This document shows positions 55,839-64,000 of a DNA stretch of 64,000 bases, piece by piece (positions within the stretch are counted from its first letter, which is position 1; every line of letters starts with the position of its first letter). The translations under genes were made by a program, and so were the position numbers. The DNA comes from Flavobacterium sp. ov086 (lineage in GTDB: Bacteria > Bacteroidota > Bacteroidia > Flavobacteriales > Flavobacteriaceae), in assembly GCF_900187965.1 (NCBI RefSeq), contig NZ_FZNL01000011.1, positions 117,970-181,969 of the forward strand, given 5' to 3'. Below the pieces are notes generated by a model. That model had not been told where the DNA came from. It saw only the letters and a program-made list of their open reading frames with translations, and made no database searches.

Positions 55839-56060
55839 TTGTATATTTTTTAATGTTTTCTCAAACTAACATAGTCATCGTTCATGTTTTACAACATCGA
55901 TTTCTATTTATTCATCAAACATTAGTATGCTTGATGTGTGAGAGGTAATTGAAATTAAAGCGCTGTTATATAGTAACTAAGGTATTATTAAGGAAAGTTC
56001 TGACATATGACTTTTATCATACAAATTTAATTTTAACATAAAGGGAATTATTGGCAAAAA

Positions 56061-56092
56061 AAAAAGCTGATACTCAATTGTATCAGCTTTTT
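56061..56092. terminator. Terminator after the SOD gene
   Basis: AAAAAGCTGATAC and GTATCAGCTTTTT form a perfect 13-bp stem with a 6-base loop directly after the SOD stop. Confidence 0.9.
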
Positions 56093-56097
56093 GTGTT

Positions 56098-56877
56098 TTA
56101 TACTTTTTTGACTTTCTTTAAAGCCTCTATGTAGTTTTCGTTTACCTTTTCCCAATTTATATGCTGGTAGAAAGCATCGATGTAACTTCCTTTTCTATTT
56201 TGGTAATCCAGGTAATAAGCATGTTCCCATAAATCGATCCCCATAATTGGAGTTCCCGGAATCAATGCATTTTTCATTAACGGATTATCTTGATTATCAG
56301 TTGTCGTTACTTGTAATTTTCCGTATCTGTCTACAACTAACCAAACCCATCCAGATCCAAATTGTTTGGTTGCCTGTCCTTTAAACTGATTTGTAAGGTT
56401 ATTGAAAGATCCAAATTCTTTATTGATAGAACCAGCCAAAGTATCTTTTGGAGTTAGTTCTTTTGGAGTCAGAATATTAAAATACAAAGTATGGTTGTAA
56501 TAACCACCAGCATTTTGACGAAGTTTTGCATTGTTGAGATCTAATTTTTTTAAGATATCTTCAATTGGCAGGTTTTCAAATTCGGTGTTTACAATCTCTT
56601 TGTTTAGATTATTCGTATACGTTAGATAGTGCTTAGAATAATGCGTCTCCATAGTAAGCGTTCGTATTGCCGGTGCTAATCCATCATACGAAAAAGAAAG
56701 TTTTGTTAATTCAAAAGATCCCGGATCTGCTTTTACATCATTTGGAGACCCAATCGTAATCTTCTCTTCTTTTGTCGGTAAAGGTACTTCGACAACTTCA
56801 GTTAGCTTATTGTCATTACAAGAAAATAATAGAAACAATGAAGCTAAAATGCCAAAACGGGTAATGTTTTTCTCCAT
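56098..56877 (-). CDS. Fe/Mn superoxide dismutase, lipoprotein form
   Basis: 259 aa, longer than the usual 200 because of a lipoprotein signal (lipobox FSC at Cys20, MEKNITRFGILASLFLLFSC) and a linker. The SOD body keeps the metal ligands: His in METHYSKHYLTYTNNLN, His in GGYYNHTLYFN, and Asp and His in GIDLWEHAYYLDYQ. It removes superoxide outside the inner membrane, unlike the cytosolic SODs of most bacteria. Last gene of a minus-strand run (psd, ACBP, SOD), 8 bases after the ACBP stop. Metal preference is not certain from sequence. Confidence 0.93.
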   Translation of the reverse strand: MEKNITRFGILASLFLLFSCNDNKLTEVVEVPLPTKEEKITIGSPNDVKADPGSFELTKLSFSYDGLAPAIRTLTMETHYSKHYLTYTNNLNKEIVNTEFENLPIEDILKKLDLNNAKLRQNAGGYYNHTLYFNILTPKELTPKDTLAGSINKEFGSFNNLTNQFKGQATKQFGSGWVWLVVDRYGKLQVTTTDNQDNPLMKNALIPGTPIMGIDLWEHAYYLDYQNRKGSYIDAFYQHINWEKVNENYIEALKKVKKV

Positions 56878-56885
56878 AATGTTAG

Positions 56886-57155
56886 TTATTTTGATGTTAG
56901 TGAATTAATAATTTCTATATAGCTTTCTTTGGCTTCGTCGATTGATATATGGCTAATTTGCATCCATGCATTTGTTTTGAAAGCATCGCGTAAATCAAAA
57001 TTCTCAGATTGATTGTAGACAGCTGTTCCAAATGTCGCCTGTTTGTAATAGGCATAAAGCCTTAATTGCACATCTTGTGGCAATGAGGCTTGGGTCATTT
57101 TCAAAGCAGTTTCTACAGCCTCTAAAAAACGAGTATCTAAATCTTTTTCGATCAT
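56886..57155 (-). CDS. Acyl-CoA-binding protein (ACBP family)
   Basis: 89 aa four-helix bundle. Family marks: FLEAVETALKMTQASLPQDV, LRLYAYYKQATFGTA (ACBP YxLYKQAT motif) and KTNAWMQISHISIDEAKESY (WxxWxxxxGmsxxeAxxxYi). It binds long-chain acyl-CoA esters and buffers them. Common in eukaryotes, scattered in bacteria; in this operon it follows psd without a gap (ATG directly after TAA), fitting a role in phospholipid or fatty acid supply. Confidence 0.88.
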   Translation of the reverse strand: MIEKDLDTRFLEAVETALKMTQASLPQDVQLRLYAYYKQATFGTAVYNQSENFDLRDAFKTNAWMQISHISIDEAKESYIEIINSLTSK

Positions 57156-57809
57156 TTAAGCTTTTGTAGCAATAATGGTTTTTCCTCCAATTGCTTTTTG
57201 GTTTAATACCACATTAATTGGAGTACCTAAAGGTAAAAATAAATCTACCCTTGAACCAAATTTAATAAAGCCGGCATCAGTTCCCTGAACAACCTGCATT
57301 CCTTCTTGTGCATAATTTACAATTCTACGGGCCAAAGCACCTGCAATTTGTCTGTACAAAACCTGTCCGAAAGTTTCGTTTTCAATTACAATAGTTGTTC
57401 TTTCGTTTTCCTCGCTTGCTTTTGGATGCCATGCAACTAAAAATTTACCAGGATGATATTTACTAAATTTTATGATACCGTCCATTGCGTAACGAGTAAC
57501 GTGTACGTTAATTGGCGACATAAAGATAGATACTTGTAAGCGTTTATCTTTGAAAAATTCACCTTCGTATACTTCTTCAATAACCACAACTTTTCCGTCA
57601 ACAGGAGCAAGAATGTGATCGCTGTTTCTGATTGCGATTCTTTTAGGATTTCTAAAAAATTGTAAAATAATGATCAAAACTAATAAACCAGCTAGTTGTA
57701 CCAGTATTCTCAACCAACTGATATCAATAAATTTCTCAGCAAGTAAAAGTACGGCAACCGTGAAAACAGTACCTAATAAAATGGATGGACCTCCTTCTTT
57801 ATGAAACAT
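57156..57809 (-). CDS. psd: Phosphatidylserine decarboxylase (short archaeal-type)
   Basis: 217 aa proenzyme; makes phosphatidylethanolamine. An N-terminal hydrophobic hairpin (about 12-45) anchors it; the pyruvoyl self-cleavage site is Gly185-Ser186 in FIKFGSRVDLFLPLG, and HVTRYAMDG and WHPKASEENERTT are conserved. It starts inside the end of cdsA (11-base overlap), so the two phospholipid enzymes are made together. Confidence 0.94.
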   Translation of the reverse strand: MFHKEGGPSILLGTVFTVAVLLLAEKFIDISWLRILVQLAGLLVLIIILQFFRNPKRIAIRNSDHILAPVDGKVVVIEEVYEGEFFKDKRLQVSIFMSPINVHVTRYAMDGIIKFSKYHPGKFLVAWHPKASEENERTTIVIENETFGQVLYRQIAGALARRIVNYAQEGMQVVQGTDAGFIKFGSRVDLFLPLGTPINVVLNQKAIGGKTIIATKA

Positions 57810-58686
57810 AATATAAAATTTGATAAAATAAAAATATAATTGGTGCTACAAATATAACACTATCTAGTCGATCTAATACACCTCCGTGGCCAGGCATTAT
57901 TGCTCCGCTGTCTTTTACGCCGGCAACTCTTTTGAATTTTGATTCTATTAAATCTCCAATCGTTCCAAAAATGCTGACAATTAAAGCAATAATCATCCAG
58001 ATTAAGATTGATTTGTTGCTAAACTCAGGATTAGGCTGTATGTATAATTTTGAAATTAAAAAACCGGCAAAACTAGCAAATACAACACCTCCCAAAAAGC
58101 CTTCTATGGTTTTTTTAGGAGAAATGCGTTCAAATAATTTGTGTTTACCCATTGATTTTCCAACCAGATAAGCAAAAGTATCATTGGTCCAGATTAAGAC
58201 GAATAAACCAATAATAATTTTAGGATTATAGTCTTTAATACCAAAAGAAATTTTAGTGATAAAAAGAAAAGGCAACATGATATATCCAATCAAATAAATG
58301 TATTTGGAGACCTTGCTGATGCTCTGCGTGTCATCAAATAAAAAGAAAATACATTTTATAGAGACAATCAAAGTGATTATAAGCAACACAGAGAATAATT
58401 TGTCTGTATCAACCGTAATTTGAATGTTTTCTTTTAGAAATTTGTTGATGTAGTTTTCAGTTTCGGCTCTATAGAAACTTATTAGCGAAACTGTAGAGTA
58501 AAACAGTGTAACAAACAAGATAGCAATAATCTTGTTGATTCCAGCCAGATTGCAAAACTCATAAGTTGCAATAATTAGAAAAATACCAAAAAGAATGATA
58601 AAGCTCTCTGTTGAAAACAGAATAGAAGTTAGTAATAAAGCGATATAAACAGCACCAGAAATGGTTCTCTTGAGTGTTTCATTCAT
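57799..58686 (-). CDS. cdsA: Phosphatidate cytidylyltransferase (CDP-diacylglycerol synthase)
   Basis: 295-aa inner membrane enzyme with about eight hydrophobic segments; forms CDP-diacylglycerol from phosphatidate and CTP. The C-terminal signature spans GDLIESKFKRVAGVKDSGAI and MPGHGGVLDRLDSVIFVAP (about 245-283), with ERISPKKTIEGFLGGVVFA before it. It supplies the precursor for phosphatidylserine and hence Psd, encoded next. One base after the LUD gene. Confidence 0.96.
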   Translation of the reverse strand: MNETLKRTISGAVYIALLLTSILFSTESFIILFGIFLIIATYEFCNLAGINKIIAILFVTLFYSTVSLISFYRAETENYINKFLKENIQITVDTDKLFSVLLIITLIVSIKCIFFLFDDTQSISKVSKYIYLIGYIMLPFLFITKISFGIKDYNPKIIIGLFVLIWTNDTFAYLVGKSMGKHKLFERISPKKTIEGFLGGVVFASFAGFLISKLYIQPNPEFSNKSILIWMIIALIVSIFGTIGDLIESKFKRVAGVKDSGAIMPGHGGVLDRLDSVIFVAPIIFLFYQILYYVS

Positions 58687-58687
58687 C

Positions 58688-59293
58688 TTAAAGATCTTCT
58701 AAGAGCAATAAATAAAGATTCTTGGCAACACTTCCGTATTGTGTAAAATCTTCTTCTTTCGCTTTTTCGAAATATTTTATTGTGGTAATGTTAGTAGGAT
58801 AATCTCTTTCGTATTTACGTTTAATAGCGCTTAAACCATCGCTTTTTATAGAAAGGATCTGACTTGTTGTAGCAATAATTACAATATTTGCAGGTAATTC
58901 GTTTGGTTTGTTCTGTCTGATTTGTTTTGATGAAAACAAAATAGAACCTTCATCAGCAATAAGATTTTCGCAAGTTGCTAAAAGAAATTTTGGTCTGGCA
59001 GGTGCAATATAGAGTAACTTATTTTCCTCTAATAAATGAAAAAGACCCGGTTCATAACAAAGGACTTCATTTTCGAACCAATCGTTTTCTTCTAAAATAT
59101 TTTCAAACTGTTCAGCTACTTCTTGTTTGTTTTCACAATACAAAAACTTACCGCCATTTTTCTTAAAATTGAAAATGAACCTTTCGTCTATAGACAAATG
59201 GCTATCCTGGATTGAATTGCCCGCATATTCACTTTCATTTTCGTCGTCGGAAGCGGCATCGCTAGAACCAAATATTTTTTTGAAAAAATTCAT
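58688..59293 (-). CDS. LUD-domain (LutC-like) protein
   Basis: 201 aa. Residues about 70-200 match the LUD domain shared by LutB/LutC lactate-utilisation proteins: LATCENLIADEGSILFSSKQ (about 108-127), ANIVIIATTSQIL. An acidic N-terminal 40 residues (SSDAASDDENESEY) is extra. No LutA or LutB partner is nearby; instead it sits between ftsH and cdsA, an arrangement I believe is conserved in Flavobacteria. The role there is unknown; lactate use is doubtful. Confidence 0.78.
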   Translation of the reverse strand: MNFFKKIFGSSDAASDDENESEYAGNSIQDSHLSIDERFIFNFKKNGGKFLYCENKQEVAEQFENILEENDWFENEVLCYEPGLFHLLEENKLLYIAPARPKFLLATCENLIADEGSILFSSKQIRQNKPNELPANIVIIATTSQILSIKSDGLSAIKRKYERDYPTNITTIKYFEKAKEEDFTQYGSVAKNLYLLLLEDL

Positions 59294-59342
59294 TTTTTAT
59301 ATGAAATACTTTACATGTTAATTGAAAACGTTCAAAGATAAA

Positions 59343-59381
59343 AAAATCTTAATTCAAAAGGCTATTTTGAATTAAGATTTT
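59343..59381 (-). terminator. Terminator hairpin after ftsH
   Basis: 17-bp perfect stem AAAATCTTAATTCAAAA/TTTTGAATTAAGATTTT with a 5-base loop; the T tract suits the minus-strand ftsH transcript. It implies the LUD-cdsA-psd genes need read-through or their own promoter. Confidence 0.75.
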
Positions 59382-59408
59382 AAAAAATATTACGTATTTC
59401 TGAAGAAT

Positions 59409-61334
59409 TTACGAAACCACTTCTTCTAAATTTTTATCAAAAGTGCGTTTTCCGAAAATTGTTTCTAAGTCATCTTTAAAAATAACTTCTTTTTCAATTA
59501 ATATATCAGCAAGCTGATTTAACTTGTCTTTGTTTTCTTCTAAAATTTGAATGGCTCTTTTGTATTGACCTTCAATTAATTCTGAAATTTCAGCATCAAT
59601 AATTTTTGCTGTCTCGTCAGAATATGGTTTTGAAAAGTTGTATTCGCTTTGTCCTGTTGAGTCGTAATAAGTAACGTTTCCGATTTTATCATTCAAACCG
59701 TAGATAGTTACCATAGCACGAGCCTGACGTGTAACTTTTTCTAAATCGCTTAATGCACCAGTCGAAATTCTGTCAAAAGTTACTTTTTCTGCAGCTCTTC
59801 CGCCCATAGTTGCACACATTTCGTCTAACATTTGATCTGTTCTAACGATTTGTCTTTCTTCCGGCAAGTACCAAGCCGCTCCTAAACTTTGTCCACGAGG
59901 CACAATAGTTACTTTAATAAGTGGTGCAGCATGTTCTAACATCCAGCTTACAGTTGCATGACCAGCTTCGTGAATAGCGATTGCTCTTTTCTCTTCTGGA
60001 GTAATGATTTTATTTTTCTTTTCAAGACCGCCAATGATTCTGTCAACAGCATCAAGGAAATCTTGTTTGTCTACTGCGGTTTTGTTGTTACGGGCAGCAA
60101 TTAATGCAGCTTCGTTACAAACGTTAGCAATATCAGCACCAGAGAATCCCGGAGTTTGTTTTGCTAAGAAATCAAGATCAAGACCTTCGACTTTTTTGAT
60201 AGGAGCTAAGTGTACAGCAAAAATTTCAGCTCTTTCACGAATGTCCGGTAAGTCAACAAAGATTTGTCTGTCAAAACGTCCAGCACGCATTAAAGCTTTG
60301 TCAAGAACATCAGCTCTATTGGTTGCAGCCAAAACAATTACGTTAGAGTTTGTACCAAAACCATCCATTTCTGTTAGTAATTGGTTCAAAGTATTTTCTC
60401 TTTCGTCATTTCCGCCAGACATATTGCTTTTTCCTCTAGCTCTACCAACAGCATCAATTTCATCAATGAAGATAATAGCAGGAGATTTTTCTTTAGCTTG
60501 TTTAAATAGATCACGAACACGTGAAGCACCTACACCTACAAACATCTCTACGAAATCAGAACCTGATAAAGAGAAGAATGGAACCTGAGCCTCACCGGCA
60601 ACAGCTTTTGCAAGCAAAGTTTTACCAGTTCCAGGAGGACCTACAAGTAAAGCTCCTTTAGGGATTTTACCTCCAAGATTGGTGTATTTTTCAGGGTTTT
60701 TCAAGAATTCTACAATTTCTTGTATTTCTTCTTTTGCACCTTCTAAACCTGCAACATCTTTAAATGTAGTTTTGATATCAGTTTTCTCATCAAACAATTT
60801 AGCTTTAGATTTTCCAATGTTAAAAATTTGTCCGCCACCGCCACCTGCGCCACCTGACATTTTACGCATAATGAAAATCCATACACCAATAATGATGATG
60901 ATTGGAAGCAAACTAATTAAAATATCGCTCCAGTTATTTTTTTCTTGGAAAGTATAATTTTTTAACTTTTTATCTGCTATAGCAGTTTGTAAGCTTTTTT
61001 CAAAATTTTGAATATCTCCAATTTTTACAATATAATGAGGTCCTTTATTAACCCTTTCAAACATATCTTTGGATACTTTTTTGTTTGCAGGATCTTTAAG
61101 AGCAGCAGCAGTAAGGTATACTTCTGTTTCTGATTTATTATAGATTATTACCTTTTCAACTTGACCTTTTTGTAAAAGATTATTGAAATCAGGAGGTGAT
61201 AGTTGTATTGGTTCGCTTAAGTTAGATCCACCGGTTGCAAAACTTATAAATAAAAAAACTAAAAGTATTGCGGTGTATATTAACCAAGGACTTATTTTAA
61301 ATTTACTCGGATTTGGATTATTATCTTTAGCCAT
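59409..61334 (-). CDS. ftsH: ATP-dependent zinc metalloprotease FtsH
   Basis: 641 aa. Two membrane helices (about 16-34 and 132-152) bracket a periplasmic domain; AAA+ module with Walker A GPPGTGKT (about 235), Walker B AIIFIDEID and arginine fingers near RAGRFDRQIF; zinc peptidase motif HEAGHA (about 455). It degrades membrane and short-lived cytosolic proteins as a hexamer. Glycine-rich stretch GGAGGGGGQ precedes the AAA+ domain. It lies 15 bases after rsfS and is very probably co-transcribed. Confidence 0.97.
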   Translation of the reverse strand: MAKDNNPNPSKFKISPWLIYTAILLVFLFISFATGGSNLSEPIQLSPPDFNNLLQKGQVEKVIIYNKSETEVYLTAAALKDPANKKVSKDMFERVNKGPHYIVKIGDIQNFEKSLQTAIADKKLKNYTFQEKNNWSDILISLLPIIIIIGVWIFIMRKMSGGAGGGGGQIFNIGKSKAKLFDEKTDIKTTFKDVAGLEGAKEEIQEIVEFLKNPEKYTNLGGKIPKGALLVGPPGTGKTLLAKAVAGEAQVPFFSLSGSDFVEMFVGVGASRVRDLFKQAKEKSPAIIFIDEIDAVGRARGKSNMSGGNDERENTLNQLLTEMDGFGTNSNVIVLAATNRADVLDKALMRAGRFDRQIFVDLPDIRERAEIFAVHLAPIKKVEGLDLDFLAKQTPGFSGADIANVCNEAALIAARNNKTAVDKQDFLDAVDRIIGGLEKKNKIITPEEKRAIAIHEAGHATVSWMLEHAAPLIKVTIVPRGQSLGAAWYLPEERQIVRTDQMLDEMCATMGGRAAEKVTFDRISTGALSDLEKVTRQARAMVTIYGLNDKIGNVTYYDSTGQSEYNFSKPYSDETAKIIDAEISELIEGQYKRAIQILEENKDKLNQLADILIEKEVIFKDDLETIFGKRTFDKNLEEVVS

Positions 61335-61349
61335 TAGAAAAAATTTTCT

Positions 61350-61721
61350 TTAGTATTTGTTTTCGATTGTAGTTATTTTGGCGTCACCCCAAAGGCTTTC
61401 GATATTATAGTATTCACGAATGTGTTTTTGGAAAACATGTACCACGATATGCACATAATCCATCAGAACCCATTCTGCATTATCGGTTCCTTCTACGTGC
61501 CAAGGTTTGTCTTTTAAGTCTTTAGATACTGTTTTTTGAATTGAGTTTACAATGGCGTTAACTTGGGTATTAGAGCTTCCGTTGCAAATGACAAAATAGT
61601 CACAAACAGCCGTGTCTATTTCTCTTAAGTCAAGAATATCGATATCATTTCCTTTTACTTCTTCAATCCCTTTGATTATGTTCGCCAATAGAACATCATT
61701 ATTAATCGTCTTTTTCGCCAT
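61350..61721 (-). CDS. rsfS: Ribosomal silencing factor RsfS
   Basis: 123 aa. Binds ribosomal protein L14 and blocks subunit joining when nutrients are low. Marks: DILDLREIDTAVCDYFVICN (about 24-43), GSSNTQVNAIVNSI, and KPWHVEGTDNAEWVLMDYVH (about 77-96). First gene of the rsfS-ftsH run; divergent from birA. Confidence 0.94.
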   Translation of the reverse strand: MAKKTINNDVLLANIIKGIEEVKGNDIDILDLREIDTAVCDYFVICNGSSNTQVNAIVNSIQKTVSKDLKDKPWHVEGTDNAEWVLMDYVHIVVHVFQKHIREYYNIESLWGDAKITTIENKY

Positions 61722-61739
61722 GAATTATTTTATATGAAT

Positions 61740-61772
61740 TTGTAAAGTTACCAAATTTTGTGATTATTTTTG
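61740..61772 (+). promoter_or_regulatory. Candidate promoter of birA
   Basis: TTG (61740-61742) and TATTTTTG (61765-61772), 22 bases apart, resemble the Bacteroidota -33/-7 pair, 43 bases before the birA start. Confidence 0.45.
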
Positions 61773-61814
61773 AACCTTAACAAAATATTAAATTAAGTTA
61801 TTTAAATTACCTAG

Positions 61815-62555
61815 ATGAAGCTAATCAAACTCGATGCCATAGATTCAACAAATGATTTCTTAAAATCATTGTCAAGCCAAGATGAACTTGAGAATTTCAC
61901 TGTCGTAACAGCTGAAAATCAGACAAAAGGAAAAGGGCAAATGGGAGCAAAGTGGCAGTCTGAATCCGGTAAAAACTTAATTATGAGTGTCTTGGTGAAG
62001 GAATTTCTATATGATAATGAACAGTTTTTTAATCTGAGTATTGTGGTTTCATTAGCCGTAATTGAGGTTTTAAAAACGTTAAATATTTCTGATTTAAGTA
62101 TAAAATGGCCGAACGACATTATGTCATACAATAAGAAAATTGGTGGCATACTAATCGAAAACACCATAAAAAGCGATGGCAGAATCGTGTCAGTTGTCGG
62201 ATTAGGACTAAATGTCAACCAAACTAATTTTGATCATTTGCCAAACGCATCTTCTTTGGCAGTCATTGCCGGAAATACTTTTGATAAAGATGCTCTGCCA
62301 GCCTTAATTATCGAAAAAATGCAGGAAAAAATCCAATTATGGCGAACTAATTCTGATGATTCCTGGGCAGCTTATTTTGAAACCTTATTCCGAAAAGGAA
62401 TTCCAATGCCATTCAAAAAACTAGACCCCGAAACCTCTGGGCAAAATTTCATGGGAATCATTCAAGGCGTTTCTTCTGTTGGAAAAATTCAAATTTTATT
62501 AGAAGACGATTCTGTTTCCGAATTTGATATCAAAGAAGTTCAGATGCTTTATTAG
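61815..62555 (+). CDS. birA: Biotin--[acetyl-CoA-carboxylase] ligase, monofunctional
   Basis: 246 aa. Attaches biotin to the carboxyl carrier protein through biotinyl-AMP. KGKGQMGAKWQSESGKNLIM (about 37-56) is the nucleotide/biotin loop and LSIKWPNDIMSYNKKIGGIL (about 95-114) carries the conserved KWPND. There is no N-terminal winged HTH, so it is an enzyme only, not a bio-operon repressor. Start ATG at 61815 follows a plausible promoter. Confidence 0.93.
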   Translation: MKLIKLDAIDSTNDFLKSLSSQDELENFTVVTAENQTKGKGQMGAKWQSESGKNLIMSVLVKEFLYDNEQFFNLSIVVSLAVIEVLKTLNISDLSIKWPNDIMSYNKKIGGILIENTIKSDGRIVSVVGLGLNVNQTNFDHLPNASSLAVIAGNTFDKDALPALIIEKMQEKIQLWRTNSDDSWAAYFETLFRKGIPMPFKKLDPETSGQNFMGIIQGVSSVGKIQILLEDDSVSEFDIKEVQMLY

Positions 62556-62559
62556 GAGG

Positions 62560-62705
62560 TTCAGAGGTGCATAGTTGCAAAGGTCCAGAGGTTTAACATA
62601 GAGACGCATATTTGTTTGCTCCATGTTGTAAAAAGGTTTCAAGGTTTTTTTTAAAATCAAATCAGTGTAAATCCGTTTTATCCGTTAAATCCACATGCCA
62701 TTTTC
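62560..62705. repeat. Degenerate dispersed repeats after birA
   Basis: GGTTCAGAGGTGCATAGTTGCAAAGG-type run, a partial AGAGACGCAT hairpin half, and GTGTAAATCCGTTTTATCCG pieces belong to the same repeat families seen elsewhere in the window. Confidence 0.55.
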
Positions 62706-62711
62706 ATCAAT

Positions 62712-63368
62712 TTAAACCTCAACTAATTTATCTGTTTTAGGAGCTATTTTTCTATTCCAATAAAAGATATAAATAGTTCCCAGAATGGAAGGTGCCATCC
62801 AGGTAATTATATTTCCAATACCAATTCCGGCAACAATAAATGCTGTTATTGAAGCGATTAAAGCCCCAATCATTTTACCGATGTGTTTAGAAAGCCAGTT
62901 TTTATTGGATACCGAAAGATTTTTGAAGAATATAAAATCTTTCACTGTCATGTAAAATCCAAAACCTCCGAAGAAAGTAAACAAAATACCATTTTCGATA
63001 CTATTGAATTGACAATATAGTCCAATTGAAATCATTATTACGGAAAAGAATAACATACTTCCGGAGATTAATTTATCAGTGAAATCGGCCTTTGTTTTGC
63101 GTTTAAAATTTAAAAAACGATTTCCCGAAATAACCAGATAAATGGTAAACAAACCAATTAAGAATAAAAAGATATTCTGATGTTTAGGCATCCAGCAAAT
63201 CGGAATAGAAATAAGAGAACTCGTTACCATTCCTATGGAAAATAGTTTACCCATTTTCTTATGTAATGATCCTCCTTTTTTGACTATAATACTTCCAATT
63301 CCGGTAATAAGTCCAATTCCTCCAAAGAAGGCATGAATATAAATTAAAATCTTGATAGTTGCTTCCAT
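62712..63368 (-). CDS. DUF2306-like membrane protein
   Basis: 218 aa with about six hydrophobic segments (ILIYIHAFFGGIGLITGIGS at the N-terminus; LFLIGLFTIYLVISG; WLSKHIGKMIGALIASITAF). The pattern 'HxxxG...KKGGSLHKKMGKLF' resembles DUF2306 and related cytochrome-like membrane proteins; no heme-binding His pair can be assigned. Function unknown. Single gene, upstream of the IS element. Confidence 0.6.
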   Translation of the reverse strand: MEATIKILIYIHAFFGGIGLITGIGSIIVKKGGSLHKKMGKLFSIGMVTSSLISIPICWMPKHQNIFLFLIGLFTIYLVISGNRFLNFKRKTKADFTDKLISGSMLFFSVIMISIGLYCQFNSIENGILFTFFGGFGFYMTVKDFIFFKNLSVSNKNWLSKHIGKMIGALIASITAFIVAGIGIGNIITWMAPSILGTIYIFYWNRKIAPKTDKLVEV

Positions 63369-63468
63369 TTTTAGGTTTGTTAGTTTAATGGATCAAACTT
63401 CGATCAATAATTTAGCTTACAATAATTAATAGTTCCGAACTGTAATTTTTTGAGGATGAACTGGAGGT

Positions 63469-63623
63469 TTTGCCACGAAGGCACAAAGGCGCAATTTTTT
63501 TTTTTTTTTTGAATAATCTCGTAAAGGCGCAGAGTTGTAAAGTTTTTTTTAATGCAACAGATTAATGATTAAAATAACTGCACAACCAAAATGAAACAAA
63601 AACTTTGCGCCTTTGTGGCAAAA
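63469..63623. repeat. CGCAAAG-family inverted repeat next to the IS
   Basis: TTTTGCCACGAAGGCACAAAGG at the left pairs with CCTTTGTGGCAAAA at the right; poly-T (63497-63510) and GGCGCAGAGTTGTAAAG pieces lie inside. The rest of 63369-63685 has no gene. Confidence 0.65.
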
Positions 63624-63647
63624 TCATAAAAAAAGCCCGATCTGAAC

Positions 63648-63680
63648 ATGCCCCAAAAAGTTAGACACTATTTGGGGCAT
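63648..63680. terminator. Hairpin inside the IS left end
   Basis: Perfect 10-bp stem ATGCCCCAAA/TTTGGGGCAT with a 13-base loop and a following T run, just before the transposase ATG at 63686. It could stop outside transcripts entering the transposase gene. Confidence 0.6.
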
Positions 63681-63685
63681 TTTTT

Positions 63686-64000
63686 ATGGAAAGAAAAGTA
63701 AAGTATGACTATGCATTTAAGTTAGAATGTGTAGAATTGGTTTTAAAGAAGCATTATTCAGATGGATATGTTTCAAAATTAAAACAGACTCCAAGATGGA
63801 ATATTCGTAAGTGGGTCAGTTTTTATAAGACATATGGTAAAATTGGTTTATTGCCACGAATGAATCAAAGCTATTCAGCCGAATTTAAGCTAAAAGTGCT
63901 CAATATCATAGAAAAGGAATCCCTTAGCTTGATGCAGGCTGGTATAAGATTTAATATTCCCGATATTTCCATAGTTTTAAAATGGAAAAAAGATTTTGCT
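63686..64000 (+). CDS. IS3-family transposase OrfA, partial (continues past the window)
   Basis: First 105 codons are visible. Two helix-turn-helix units are present: FKLECVELVLKKHYSDGYVS with WNIRKWVSFYKTYGKIGLLP, and FKLKVLNIIEKESLSLMQAG with ISIVLKWKKDF. This double HTH is typical of OrfA from IS150-like members of IS3, which make the full transposase by -1 frameshifting into OrfB with a DDE domain. OrfB is not in the window, so activity cannot be judged. Confidence 0.8.
   Translation, partial: MERKVKYDYAFKLECVELVLKKHYSDGYVSKLKQTPRWNIRKWVSFYKTYGKIGLLPRMNQSYSAEFKLKVLNIIEKESLSLMQAGIRFNIPDISIVLKWKKDFA

Larger units (their letters stand above)
63643..64000 (+). mobile_element. Left end of an IS3-family (IS150-like) insertion sequence, cut by the window edge
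   Basis: The end TGAACATGCCCCAAAAAGTT resembles IS150-type inverted repeats; a hairpin and a transposase OrfA start follow. The flanking AAAAAAAGCCCGATC (63629-63643) looks like half of a terminator, so the boundary is placed near 63643. The right end lies outside the window. Confidence 0.65.

Noticed and set aside
60004..60588. 194-codon ORF on the plus strand opposite ftsH
   Set aside because: It is a mirror frame of the ftsH AAA+ domain with atypical composition.

Overview
The window is a piece of chromosome from a Flavobacterium-like member of the Bacteroidota. The evidence is the low GC content, a SusC/SusD pair with a hybrid two-component regulator, a -7 promoter element of the form TAnnTTTG before several genes, Bacteroidota-type families (DUF349, OstA-like, lipoprotein SOD, Crp/Fnr-like regulator), and many short dispersed repeats typical of Flavobacterium intergenic DNA. 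No rRNA, tRNA or CRISPR array was seen.

Layout. 1-6.4 kb: pectate lyase lipoprotein, Crp/Fnr regulator, Ves/HutD-like protein, GNAT acetyltransferase, SMP-30-like propeller, DinB-like protein and a frameshifted serine hydrolase. 6.4-8.4 kb: a small AT-rich accessory patch with gene remnants and a three-gene cassette (unknown 311-aa protein, 67-aa protein, XRE regulator) that has a palindromic operator on its promoter. 8.4-14.0 kb: threonine operon thrA-thrB-thrC (minus strand), preceded by a 33-aa threonine-rich leader peptide, so attenuation is likely. 14.4-21.7 kb: hutH-like ammonia-lyase, DUF47-Pit phosphate uptake pair, SMI1/HEAT protein, YetF-like membrane protein, RimB-RimK fusion. 21.8-36.7 kb: housekeeping genes clpC, gyrA, TPR protein, OsmC, DUF349, a decayed outer membrane protein, aroE with a TPR protein, a class III aminotransferase and a small membrane protein. 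36.7-38.4 kb: OstA-like protein.

39.1-55.8 kb is a polysaccharide utilisation locus (PUL). An HTCS sensor precedes susC-susD-GH130-MFS-(unrecognised 570-aa secreted protein)-GH13, and a GH13 lipoprotein faces them from the opposite strand. The inferred flow is: the surface GH13 cuts an alpha-glucan-like polymer, SusCD imports oligosaccharides, the periplasmic GH13 and the 570-aa protein trim them, the MFS carries small sugars inward and the cytosolic GH130 phosphorolyses them. The mixture of alpha-glucan enzymes with a GH130 phosphorylase plus an unrecognised enzyme-sized protein makes this the best candidate for an undescribed pathway here.

56.1-62.6 kb holds an envelope and growth cluster on the minus strand (rsfS-ftsH-LUD protein-cdsA-psd-acyl-CoA-binding protein-lipoprotein SOD) with birA divergent. 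The window ends with a DUF2306-like membrane protein and the left end of an IS3-family (IS150-like) element that seems to have landed in a terminator.

Limits: family names come from reading motifs, not from searches; regulatory sites are pattern matches.
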